Below, piece after piece: positions 34,001-44,500 of a stretch of 64,000 nt of DNA. The notes under the pieces are model-generated. The model was not told where the DNA came from and made no database searches. It was given only the letters and a program-made list of their open reading frames with translations. The DNA comes from Amphiduros pacificus. Its lineage: Eukaryota; Annelida; Polychaeta; Phyllodocida; Hesionidae. The position numbers and the translations under genes are program-made. The DNA lies in NCBI GenBank assembly GCA_949316495.1, contig OX439001.1, positions 28,111,386-28,175,385 on the forward strand. Direction: 5' to 3'. How positions within the stretch are numbered: the stretch's first letter is position 1; each line of letters starts with the position of its first letter.

Positions 34001-37000
34001 TAGGCTGGGATGTATATTGAGGAAGGCTGGGATGTGTATTGAGGTAGGCTGGGATGTGTATTGAGGTAGGCTGGGATGTGTATTGAGGTAGGCTTTGATG
34101 TGTATTGAGGTAGGCTTTGATGTGTATTGAGGTAGGCTTTGATGTGTATTGGGGTAGGCTTTGATGTGTATTGAGGCAGGCTGGGATGTGTATTGTGGTA
34201 GGCCGGGATGTGTATTGAGGCAGGCTGGGTTGTGTATTGAGGTAGGCTGGGATATGTATTGAGGTAGGCGGAGATGTGTATTGAGGTAGGCTGGGATGTG
34301 TATTGGAGTAGGCTTTGATGTGTATTATTGTAGGCTGGGTTGTGTATTGAGGTAGGGGTGGCATGTGTATTGAGGCAGGCCGGGATGTGTATTGAGGCAG
34401 GCTGGGATGTGTATTGAGGTAGGCTTTGATGTGTATTGAGGTAGTCTTTGATGTGTATTGGGGTAGGTTGGGATGTGTATTGAGGCAGGCTGGGATGTGT
34501 ATTGTGGTAGGCTGGGATGTGTATTGAGGTAGGCTGGGATGTATATTGAGGAAGGCTGGGATGTGTATTGAGGTAGGCTGGGATGTGTATTGAGGTAGGC
34601 TGGGATGTGTATTGAGGTAGGCTTTGATGTGTATTGAGGTAGGCTTTGATGTGTATTGGGGTAGGCTTTGATGTGTATTGGGGTAGGCTTTGATGTGTAT
34701 TGAGGCAGGCTGGGATGTGTATTGTGGTAGGCTGGGATGTGTATTGAGGTAGGCTGGGATGTGTATCGAGGTAGGTTGGGATGTGTATTGAGGTAGGCTT
34801 TGATGTGTATTGAGGTAGGCTTTGATGTGTATTGGGGTAGGTTGGGATGTGTATTGAGGCAGGCTGGGATGTTTATTGGAGTAGGCTTTGATGTGTATTG
34901 AGGCAGGCTGGGATGTGTATTGTGGTAGGCTGGGATGTGTATTGAGGTAGGCTGGGATGTGTATTGAGGTAGGTTGGGATGTGTATTGAGATAGGCTTTG
35001 ATGTGTATTGAGGTAGGCTTTGATGTGTATTGGGGTAGGTTGGGATGTGTATTGAGGCAGGCTGGGATGTTTATTGAGGTAGGCTTTGATGTGTATTGAG
35101 GTAGGCTTTGATGTGTATTGGAGTAGGCTGGGATGTGTATTGAGGTAGGCTGGGATGTGTATTGAGGCAGGCTGGGATGTGTATTGAGGTAGGCTTTAAT
35201 GTGTATTGAGGTAGGCTTTGATGTGTATTGGGGTAGGCTGGGATGTGTATTGAGGTAGGCTGTGATGTGTATTGAGGTAGGCTGGGATGTGTATTGAGGT
35301 AGGCTTTGATGTGTATTGAGGTAGGCTTTGATGTGTATTGGGGTAGGTTGGGATGTGTATTGAGGCAGGCTGGGATGTATAATGAGGCAGGCTGGGATGT
35401 GTATTGTGGTAGGCGGGATGTGTATTGAGGTAGGCTGGGATGTGTATTGAGGTAGGCTGGGATGTGTATTGGGGCAGGCTGGGATGTGTATTGGGGCAGG
35501 CTGGGATGTGTATTGAGGTAGGCTGGGATGTGTATTGAGGCAGGCTTTGATGTGTATTGGAGTAGGCTGGGATGTGTATTGAGGTAGGTTGGGATATGAT
35601 TTGAGGTAGGTTGGGATGTGTATTGGAGTAGCCTGGGATGTGTATTGAGGAAGGCTGGGATGTGTATTGAGGTAGGCTTTGATGTGTATTGAGGCAGGCT
35701 GGGTTGTGTATTGAGGTAGGGGTGGCATGTGTATTGAGGCAGGCCGGGATGTGTATTGAGGTAGGCTGGGATGTGTATTGAGGCAGGCCGGGATGTGTAT
35801 TGAGGTAGGCTGGGATGTGTATTGGAGTAGGCTTTGATGTGTATTATTGTAGGCTGGGTTGTGTATTGAGGTAGGGGTGGCATGTGTATTGAGGCAGGCC
35901 GGGATGTGTATTGAGGCAGGCTGGGTTGTGTATTGAGGTAGGCTGGGATATGTATTGAGGTAGGCGGAGATGTGTATTGAGGTAGGCTGGGATGTGTATT
36001 GGAGTAGGCTTTGATGTGTATTATTGTAGGCTGGGTTGTGTATTGAGGTAGGGGTGGCATGTGTATTGAGGCAGGCCGGGATGTGTATTGAGGCAGGCTG
36101 GGATGTGTATTGAGGTAGGCTTTGATGTGTATTGAGGTAGTCTTTGATGTGTATTGGGGTAGGTTGGGATGTGTATTGAGGCAGGCTGGGATGTGTATTG
36201 TGGTAGGCTGGGATGTGTATTGAGGTAGGCTGGGATGTATATTGAGGAAGGCTGGGATGTGTATTGAGGTAGGCTGGGATGTGTATTGAGGTAGGCTGGG
36301 ATGTGTATTGAGGTAGGCTTTGATGTGTATTGAGGTAGGCTTTGATGTGTATTGAGGTAGGCTTTGATGTGTATTGGGGTAGGCTTTGATGTGTATTGAA
36401 GCAGGCTGGGATGTGTATTGTGGTAGGCTGGGATGTGTATTGAGGTAGGCTGGGATGTGTATCGAGGTAGGTTGGGATGTGTATTGAGGTAGGCTTTGAT
36501 GTGTATTGAGGTAGGCTTTGATGTGTATTGGGGTAGGTTGGGATGTGTATTGAGGCAGGCTGGGATGTTTATTGGAGTAGGCTTTGATGTGTATTGAGGC
36601 AGGCTGGGATGTGTATTGTGGTAGGCTGGGATGTGTATTGAGGTAGGCTGGGATGTGTATTGAGGTAGGTTGGGATGTGTATTGAGGTAGGCTTTGATGT
36701 GTATTGAGGTAGGCTTTGATGTGTATTGGGGTAGGTTGGGATGTGTATTGAGGCAGGCTGGGATGTTTATTGAGGTAGGCTTTGATGTGTATTGAGGTAG
36801 GCTTTGATGTGTATTGGAGTAGGCTGGGATGTGTATTGAGGTAGGCTGGGATGTGTATTGAGGCAGGCTGGGATGTGTATTGAGGTAGGCTTTAATGTGT
36901 ATTGAGGTAGGCTTTGATGTGTATTGGGGTAGGCTGGGATGTGTATTGAGGTAGGCTGTGATGTGTATTGAGGTAGGCTGGGATGTGTATTGAGGTAGGC

Positions 37001-37968
37001 TTTGATGTGTATTGAGGTAGGCTTTGATGTGTATTGGGGTAGGTTGGGATGTGTATTGAGGCAGGCTGGGATGTATAATGAGGCAGGCTGGGATGTGTAT
37101 TGTGGTAGGCTGGGATGTGTATTGAGGTAGGCTGGGATGTGTATTGAGGTAGGCTGGGATGTGTATTGGGGCAGGCTGGGATGTGTATTGGGGCAGGCTG
37201 GGATGTGTATTGAGGTAGGCTGGGATGTGTATTGAGGCAGGCTTTGATGTGTATTGGAGTAGGCTGGGATGTGTATTGAGGTAGGTTGGGATATGATTTG
37301 AGGTAGGTTGGGATGTGTATTGGAGTAGCCTGGGATGTGTATTGAGGAAGGCTGGGATGTGTATTGAGGTAGGCTTTGATGTGTATTGAGGCAGGCTGGG
37401 TTGTGTATTGAGGTAGGGGTGGCATGTGTATTGAGGCAGGCCGGGATGTGTATTGAGGTAGGCTGGGATGTGTATTGAGGCAGGCCGGGATGTGTATTGA
37501 GGTAGGCTGGGATGTGTATTGGAGTAGGCTTTGATGTGTATTATTGTAGGCTGGGTTGTGTATTGAGGTAGGGGTGGCATGTGTATTGAGGCAGGCCGGG
37601 ATGTGTATTGAGGCAGGCTGGGTTGTGTATTGAGGTAGGCTGGGATATGTATTGAGGTAGGCGGAGATGTGTATTGAGGTAGGCTGGGATGTGTATTGGA
37701 GTAGGCTTTGATGTGTATTATTGTAGGCTGGGTTGTGTATTGAGGTAGGGGTGGCATGTGTATTGAGGCAGGCCGGGATGTGTATTGAGGCAGGCTGGGT
37801 TGTGTATTGAGGTAGGCTGGGATGTGTATTGAGGTAGGCTGGGATATGTATTGAGGTAGGCGGAGATGTGTATTGAGGTAGGCTGGGATGTGTATTGGAT
37901 TTGGCTGGGTTGTGTATTGAGGCAGGCGGAGATGTGAATGGTGGTAGGTGGAGATGTGTTTCTAGGTA
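25018..37968. repeat. Giant 22-bp satellite with 1,697-bp higher-order repeat
   Basis: About 588 units of 22 bp, with core TGTGTATTGAGGTAGGCT followed by GGGA or TTGA, fill 12.9 kb. Variants (GAGGCAGG, GGGGTAGG, GGAGTAGG, GTGGTAGG) occur in a fixed order that recurs every 1,697 bp. Recurring landmarks fall at 27047, 28744, 30441, 32138 and 33835, and again at 36060 and 37757. The period equals 74 units of 22 bp plus three 23-bp units (those with GGGGTGGCATG). One copy (33836-34364) is reduced to 529 bp. The first 2 kb follow a rearranged order. The minus strand of the consensus unit has no stop, so frames of up to 686 codons appear; they are not treated as genes. Confidence 0.97.
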
Positions 37969-38040
37969 CGTAGTATGTTTTGTCAATGGGTATCACCTGG
38001 GTATCAGAGATGTATCATCATGTAGTATGTATTAGATCAG

Positions 38041-38697
38041 TGGGTATCGCCTGCCAGTGGGTATCGCCTGCCAGTGGGTATCACATGCCAGTGGGTATCA
38101 CATGCCAGTGGGTATCACCTGCTACTGGGTATCACCTGCCAGTGGGTATCACCTGCCAGTGGGTATCACCTGCCAGTGGGTATCACCTGCCAGTGGGTAT
38201 CACCTGCCAGTGGGTATCACCTGCCAGTGGGTATCACATGCCAGTGGGTATCACCTGCCAGTGGGTATCACCTGCCAGTGGGTATCACCTGCCAGTGGGT
38301 ATCACCTGCCAGTGGGTATCACCTGCCAGTGGGTATCACCTGCCAGTGGGTATCACCTGCCAGTGGGTATCACCTGCCAGTGGGTATCACATGCCAGTGG
38401 GTATCACATGCCAGTGGGTATCACATGCCAGTGGGTATCACATGCCAGTGGGTATCACATGCCAGTGGGTATCACATGCCAGTGGGTATCACATGCCAGT
38501 GGGTATCACATGCCAGTGGGTATCACATGCCAGTGGGTATCACATGCCAGTGGGTATCACATGCCAGTGGGTATCACATGCCAGTGGGTATCACATGCCA
38601 GTGGGTATCACATGCCAGTGGGTATCACATGCCAGTGGGTATCACATGCCAGTGGGTATCACATGCCAGTGGGTATCACATGCCAGTGGGTATCACA
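38041..38697. repeat. 17-bp minisatellite, second array
   Basis: About 38 units of the same 17-bp repeat as 20641-21013 occur. A 5' half is mostly CACCTGCC and a 3' half is almost uniformly CACATGCC, a block-wise variant pattern typical of unequal exchange. All three plus-strand frames are open for the same trivial reason. Confidence 0.95.
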
Positions 38698-38768
38698 GAT
38701 GGTACCTGTGATATCAGATCTCGAGCATATTGTGAAATGTTATTCAAAAGCATCATTTACATTTACAT

Positions 38769-38984
38769 GTCCCCAGTGCATGATGGCTGTCCCCAGTGCA
38801 TGATGGCTGTCCCCAGTGCATGATGGCTGTCCCCAGTGCATGATGGCTGTCCCCAGTGCATGATGGCTGTCCCCAGTGCATGATGGCTGTCCCCAGTGCA
38901 TGATGGCTGTCCCCAGTGCATGATGGCTGTCCCCAGTGCATGATGGCTGTCCCCAGTGCATGATGGCTGTCCCCAGTGCATGAT
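38769..38984. repeat. 20-bp minisatellite, second array
   Basis: About 10.8 essentially identical units of the 24270-24484 repeat occur, followed by the same 3' flank. Position 24481 corresponds to 38983, an offset of 14,502 bp. Confidence 0.97.
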
Positions 38985-39056
38985 GACATGCATATGTATT
39001 CAAGCAGAATTTGCTGTATAGAAATTGCCCACATTAACTGAAACATAACATCATAA

Positions 39057-39122
39057 AATATGACCACATTAATAACAGTTGTAACTTATCCAGCCATTGA
39101 ATGTTATTAATGTGGTCATATT
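39057..39122. repeat. Perfect 20-bp hairpin, second copy
   Basis: Same arms and loop as 24555-24620, at arm positions 39057-39076 and 39103-39122. Confidence 0.85.
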
Positions 39123-39141
39123 ATATGATATTATATTCTAC

Positions 39142-39412
39142 AAGGTAAGATGATACACAGCCTTCATCTAATGATTAATATAAAACACAGCCTCCATCTA
39201 ATGATCAAAATAAAACACAGCCTCCATCTACTGCAATGATTAATATAAAACACAGCCTCCTTCTAATGATTGATATAAAACACGGCCTCCATCTAATGAT
39301 TGATATTATACACAGCCTTCATCTTATGTTTAATATCATAAACAGCCTCCATCTAATGATTAATATTATAAACAGTCTCCATCTAATGATTAATATTATA
39401 CACAGCCTTCAG
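39142..39412. repeat. ~30-bp minisatellite, second array
   Basis: This is the counterpart of 24640-24885, with a few substitutions and two more units. It too starts after CTACAAG|GTAAGATG. It leads directly into the main cassette array. Confidence 0.85.
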
Positions 39413-41141
39413 TTGTGTAGGACAAGTTCACACTCATCCTCTATTTTTTTTGTTCGTAAGGACAGGTTTTCTTTTTCTTTTTTCCAGACAACCTCCATCT
39501 GACAGGAAGGGCACGGACAAACAGCGTCTGAGGGAAGGAGTGCAGACCGCATCCATCTACAAGGTAATATGATACCCAGCCTCCATTTAATGATTAATAT
39601 TATACACAGCCTTCATATAATTGCCTTGTTGTTTTTGAATTTGCAGACAACCTCCATCTGACGGGAAGGGCACGGACAAACAGCATCTGAGGGAAGGAGT
39701 GCAGACCGCATCCATCTACAAGGTAATATGATACCCAGCCTCCATTTAATGATTAATATTATACACAGCCTTCATTTAAGTTCACACGCAACCTCTTTGT
39801 TCGTGTCAAGTCAGGTTTTCTTTTTGTTTTTCCAGACAACCTCCATCCGACAGAAAGAGCACTGACAAACAGCATCTGAGGGAAGGAGTGCAGACCGCAT
39901 CCATCTACAAGGTAAGATGATACACAGCCTCCATTTAATGATTAATATTATACACAGCCTTCATTTAAGTTCACACGCAACCTCTTTGTTCGTGTCAAGT
40001 CAGGTTTTCTTTTTGTTTTTCCAGACAACCTCCATCTGACGGGAAGGGCACGGACAAACAGCATCTGAGGGAAGGAGTGCAGACCGCATCCATCTACAAG
40101 GTAATATGATACCCAGCCTCCATTTAATGATTTATATTATAAAACAGCCTTCAAATAATTGCCTTGTTGTTTTTGAATTTGCAGACAACCTCCATCTGAC
40201 GGGAAGGGCACGGACAAACGGCATCTGAGGGAAGGAGTGCAGACCGCATCCATCTACAAGGTAATATGATACCCTGCCTCCATTTAATGATTAATATTAT
40301 AAAACAGCCTTCAAATAATTGCCTTGTTGTTTTTGAATTTGCAGACAACCTCCATCTGACGGGAAGGGCACGGACAAACGGCATCTGAGGGAAGGAGTGC
40401 AGACCGCATCCATCTACAAGGTAATATGATACCCAGCCTCCATTTAATGATTAATATTATACACAGCCTTCAAATAATTGCCTTGTTGTTTTTGAATTTG
40501 CAGACAACCTCCATCTGACGGGAAGGGCACGGACAAACGGCATCTGAGGGAAGGAGTGCAGACCGCATCCATCTACAAGGTAATATGATACCCAGCCTCC
40601 ATTTAATGATTAATATTATACACAGCCTTCATATAATTGCCTTGTTGTTTTTGAATTTGCAGACAACCTCCATCTGACGGGAAGGGCACGGACAAACAGC
40701 ATCTGAGGGAAGGAGTGCAGACCGCATCCATCTACAAGGTAATATGATACCCAGCCTCCATTTAATGATTAATATTATAAAACAGCCTTCAAATAATTGC
40801 CTTGTTGTTTTTGAATTTGCAGACAACCTCCATCTGACGGGAAGGGCAAGGACAAACGGCATCTGAGGGAAGGAGTGCAGACCGCATCCATCTACAAGGT
40901 AATATGATACCCAGCCTCCATTTAATGATTAATATTATACACAGCCTTCATATAATTGCCTTGTTGTTTTTGAATTTGCAGACAACCTCCATCTGACGGG
41001 AAGGGCACGGACAAACAGCATCTGAGGGAAGGAGTGCAGACCGCATCCATCTACAAGGTAATATGATACCCAGCCTCCATTTAATGATTAATATTATAAA
41101 ACAGCCTTCAAATAATTGCCTTGTTGTTTTTGAATTTGCAG

Positions 41142-41543
41142 ACAACCTCCATCTGAAGGGAAGGGCACGGACAAAATCTCATGAGTAAGGAGTCAGGTAA
41201 AATAAGACATGTGTCAGGTATCAGGTATTATTTTAAAGGGGCCCCGTTTTAAAGTTGTAATTGTTTGTTGTGTTTTTGTGTATGTTTTCAGACGACCTCC
41301 ATCTGCCAGGAAGATGGGGTCCAACGAACGGTAAGATTAACGCTCACAATGTGCATTGTGGCGTTACACCCCTGTGGGTTCGGGGTGGTAGAATAGGCCC
41401 AATGTATCTCCTGCATGTTGTAAGAGGCTAACTAAAAGGGGGTTGCGTCGTTGCGAGAGCTCTGTCCGCGATATTGCCGCCGTATATCAGCCGCCGTGGA
41501 GGCTGTCTGTATAATTGCCTTGTTGTTGTTTTTGAGTTTGCAG
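41142..41543 (+). repeat. Variant cassette block (55-bp and 39-bp exon-like units)
   Basis: First of six copies of a ~402-bp block within the array. It has a 55-bp exon-like unit (41142-41196: ACAACCTCCATCTGAAGGGA ... GGAGTCAG, donor gtaaaa), an unrelated intron ending TATGTTTTCAG, and a 39-bp exon-like unit (41292-41330: ACGACCTCCATCTGCCAGGA ... CGAACG, donor gtaaga). A third, different intron (41331-41543) follows, rich in CpG and ending GAGTTTGCAG. The other copies begin at 43331, 45520, 49947, 51366 and 53712 or close by; the last two start with the CCGACGGAAAG version of the unit. The spacing of the first three is exactly 2,189 bp. Confidence 0.85.
41331..41520. repeat. CpG-rich SINE-like intron segment
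   Basis: Contains GTGGGTTCGGGGTGGTAG and TGCATGTTGTAAGAGGCTAA, which resemble segments of dispersed repeats I associate with lophotrochozoan, especially mollusc, genomes. It is present six times as part of the variant block. No ends or target duplications could be defined, so a SINE origin is only a guess. Confidence 0.3.
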
Positions 41544-44500
41544 ACAACCTCCATCTGACGGGAAGGGCACGGACAAACAGCATCTGAGGGAAGGAGTGCA
41601 GACCGCATCCATCTACAAGGTAATATGATACCCAGCCTCCATTTAATGATTAATATTATACACAGCCTTCATTTAAGTTCACACGCAACCTCTTTGTTCG
41701 TGTCAAGTCAGGTTTTCTTTTTGTTTTTCCAGACAACCTCCATCCGACAGAAAGAGCACGGACAAACAGCATCTGAGGGAAGGAGTGCAGACCGCATCCA
41801 TCTACAAGGTAATATGATACCCAGCCTCCATTTAATGATTAATATTATAAAACAGCCTTCAAATAATTGCCTTGTTGTTTTTGAATTTGCAGACAACCTC
41901 CATCTGACGGGAAGGGCACGGACAAACGGCATCTGAGGGAAGGAGTGCAGACCGCATCCATCTACAAGGTAATATGATACCCAGCCTCCATTTAATGATT
42001 AATATTATAAAACAGCCTTCATATAATTGCCTTGTTGTTTTTGAATTTGCAGACAACCTCCATCTGACGGGAAGGGCACGGACAAACAGCATCTGAGGGA
42101 AGGAGTGCAGACCGCATCCATCTACAAGGTAATATGATACCCAGCCTCCATTTAATGATTAATATTATAAAACAGCCTTCAAATAATTGCCTTGTTGTTT
42201 TTGAATTTGCAGACAACCTCCATCTGACGGGAAGGGCACGGACAAACGGCATCTGAGGGAAGGAGTGCAGACCGCATCCATCTACAAGGTAATATGATAC
42301 CCAGCCTCCATTTAATGATTAATATTATAAAACAGCCTTCATATAATTGCCTTGTTGTTTTTGAATTTGCAGACAACCTCCATCTGACGGGAAGGGCACG
42401 GACAAACAGCATCTGAGGGAAGGAGTGCAGACCGCATCCATCTACAAGGTAATATGATACCCAGCCTCCATTTAATGATTAATATTATAAAACAGCCTTC
42501 AAATAATTGCCTTGTTGTTTTTGAATTTGCAGACAACCTCCATCTGACGGGAAGGGCACGGACAAACGGCATCTGAGGGAAGGAGTGCAGACCGCATCCA
42601 TCTACAAGGTAATATGATACCCTGCCTCCATTTAATGATTAATATTATAAAACAGCCTTCAAATAATTGCCTTGTTGTTTTTGAATTTGCAGACAACCTC
42701 CATCTGACGGGAAGGGCACGGACAAACGGCATCTGAGGGAAGGAGTGCAGACCGCATCCATCTACAAGGTAATATGATACCCAGCCTCCATTTAATGATT
42801 AATATTATACACAGCCTTCATATAATTGCCTTGTTGTTTTTGAATTTGCAGACAACCTCCATCTGACGGGAAGGGCACGGACAAACAGCATCTGAGGGAA
42901 GGAGTGCAGACCGCATCCATCTACAAGGTAATATGATACCCAGCCTCCATTTAATGATTAATATTATAAAACAGCCTTCAAATAATTGCCTTGTTGTTTT
43001 TGAATTTGCAGACAACCTCCATCTGACGGGAAGGGCACGGACAAACGGCATCTGAGGGAAGGAGTGCAGACCGCATCCATCTACAAGGTAATATGATACC
43101 CAGCCTCCATTTAATGATTAATATTATACACAGCCTTCATATAATTGCCTTGTTGTTTTTGAATTTGCAGACAACCTCCATCTGACGGGAAGGGCACGGA
43201 CAAACAGCATCTGAGGGAAGGAGTGCAGACCGCATCCATCTACAAGGTAATATGATACCCAGCCTCCATTTAATGATTAATATTATAAAACAGCCTTCAA
43301 ATAATTGCCTTGTTGTTTTTGAATTTGCAGACAACCTCCATCTGAAGGGAAGGGCACGGACAAAATCTCATGAGTAAGGAGTCAGGTAAAATAAGACATG
43401 TGTCAGGTATCAGGTATTATTTTAAAGGGGCCCCGTTTTAAAGTTGTAATTGTTTGTTGTGTTTTTGTGTATGTTTTCAGACGACCTCCATCTGCCAGGA
43501 AGATGGGGTCCAACGAACGGTAAGATTAACGCTCACAATGTGCATTGTGGCGTTACACCCCTGTGGGTTCGGGGTGGTAGAATAGGCCCAATGTATCTCC
43601 TGCATGTTGTAAGAGGCTAACTAAAAGGGGGTTGCGTCGTTGCGAGAGCTCTGTCCGCGATATTGCCGCCGTATATCAGCCGCCGTGGAGGCTGTCTGTA
43701 TAATTGCCTTGTTGTTGTTTTTGAGTTTGCAGACAACCTCCATCTGACGGGAAGGGCACGGACAAACAGCATCTGAGGGAAGGAGTGCAGACCGCATCCA
43801 TCTACAAGGTAATATGATACCCAGCCTCCATTTAATGATTAATATTATACACAGCCTTCATTTAAGTTCACACGCAACCTCTTTGTTCGTGTCAAGTCAG
43901 GTTTTCTTTTTGTTTTTCCAGACAACCTCCATCCGACAGAAAGAGCACGGACAAACAGCATCTGATGGAAGGAGTGCAGACCGCATCCATCTACAAGGTA
44001 ATATGATACCCAGCCTCCATTTAATGATTAATATTATAAAACAGCCTTCAAATAATTGCCTTGTTGTTTTTGAATTTGCAGACAACCTCCATCTGACGGG
44101 AAGGGCACGGACAAACGGCATCTGAGGGAAGGAGTGCAGACCGCATCCATCTACAAGGTAATATGATACCCAGCCTCCATTTAATGATTAATATTATAAA
44201 ACAGCCTTCATATAATTGCCTTGTTGTTTTTGAATTTGCAGACAACCTCCATCTGACGGGAAGGGCACGGACAAACAGCATCTGAGGGAAGGAGTGCAGA
44301 CCGCATCCATCTACAAGGTAATATGATACCCAGCCTCCATTTAATGATTAATATTATAAAACAGCCTTCAAATAATTGCCTTGTTGTTTTTGAATTTGCA
44401 GACAACCTCCATCTGACGGGAAGGGCACGGACAAACGGCATCTGAGGGAAGGAGTGCAGACCGCATCCATCTACAAGGTAATATGATACCCAGCCTCCAT

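Noticed and set aside
25018-37968. Telomeric or centromeric identity of the 22-bp satellite
   Set aside because: The unit does not match TTAGGG, and no CENP-B-like box was recognised. Location on the chromosome cannot be told from this window.
24987-37996. Minus-strand ORFs of up to 686 codons with a 22-residue His/Tyr/Pro/Thr-rich repeat, suggesting a structural protein
   Set aside because: The 22-bp unit lacks stops on the minus strand and 22 is not a multiple of three, so all three frames are open and encode the same peptide cycle. Each higher-order copy closes the frame at the TTATTGTAGG unit, the 23-bp units shift frame, and there is no signal peptide or unique flanking coding sequence.
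20612-38823. Plus-strand ORFs over the 17-bp arrays and frames over the 18- and 20-bp arrays
   Set aside because: Same reason: short stop-free units open several frames at once. No homology and no start context.
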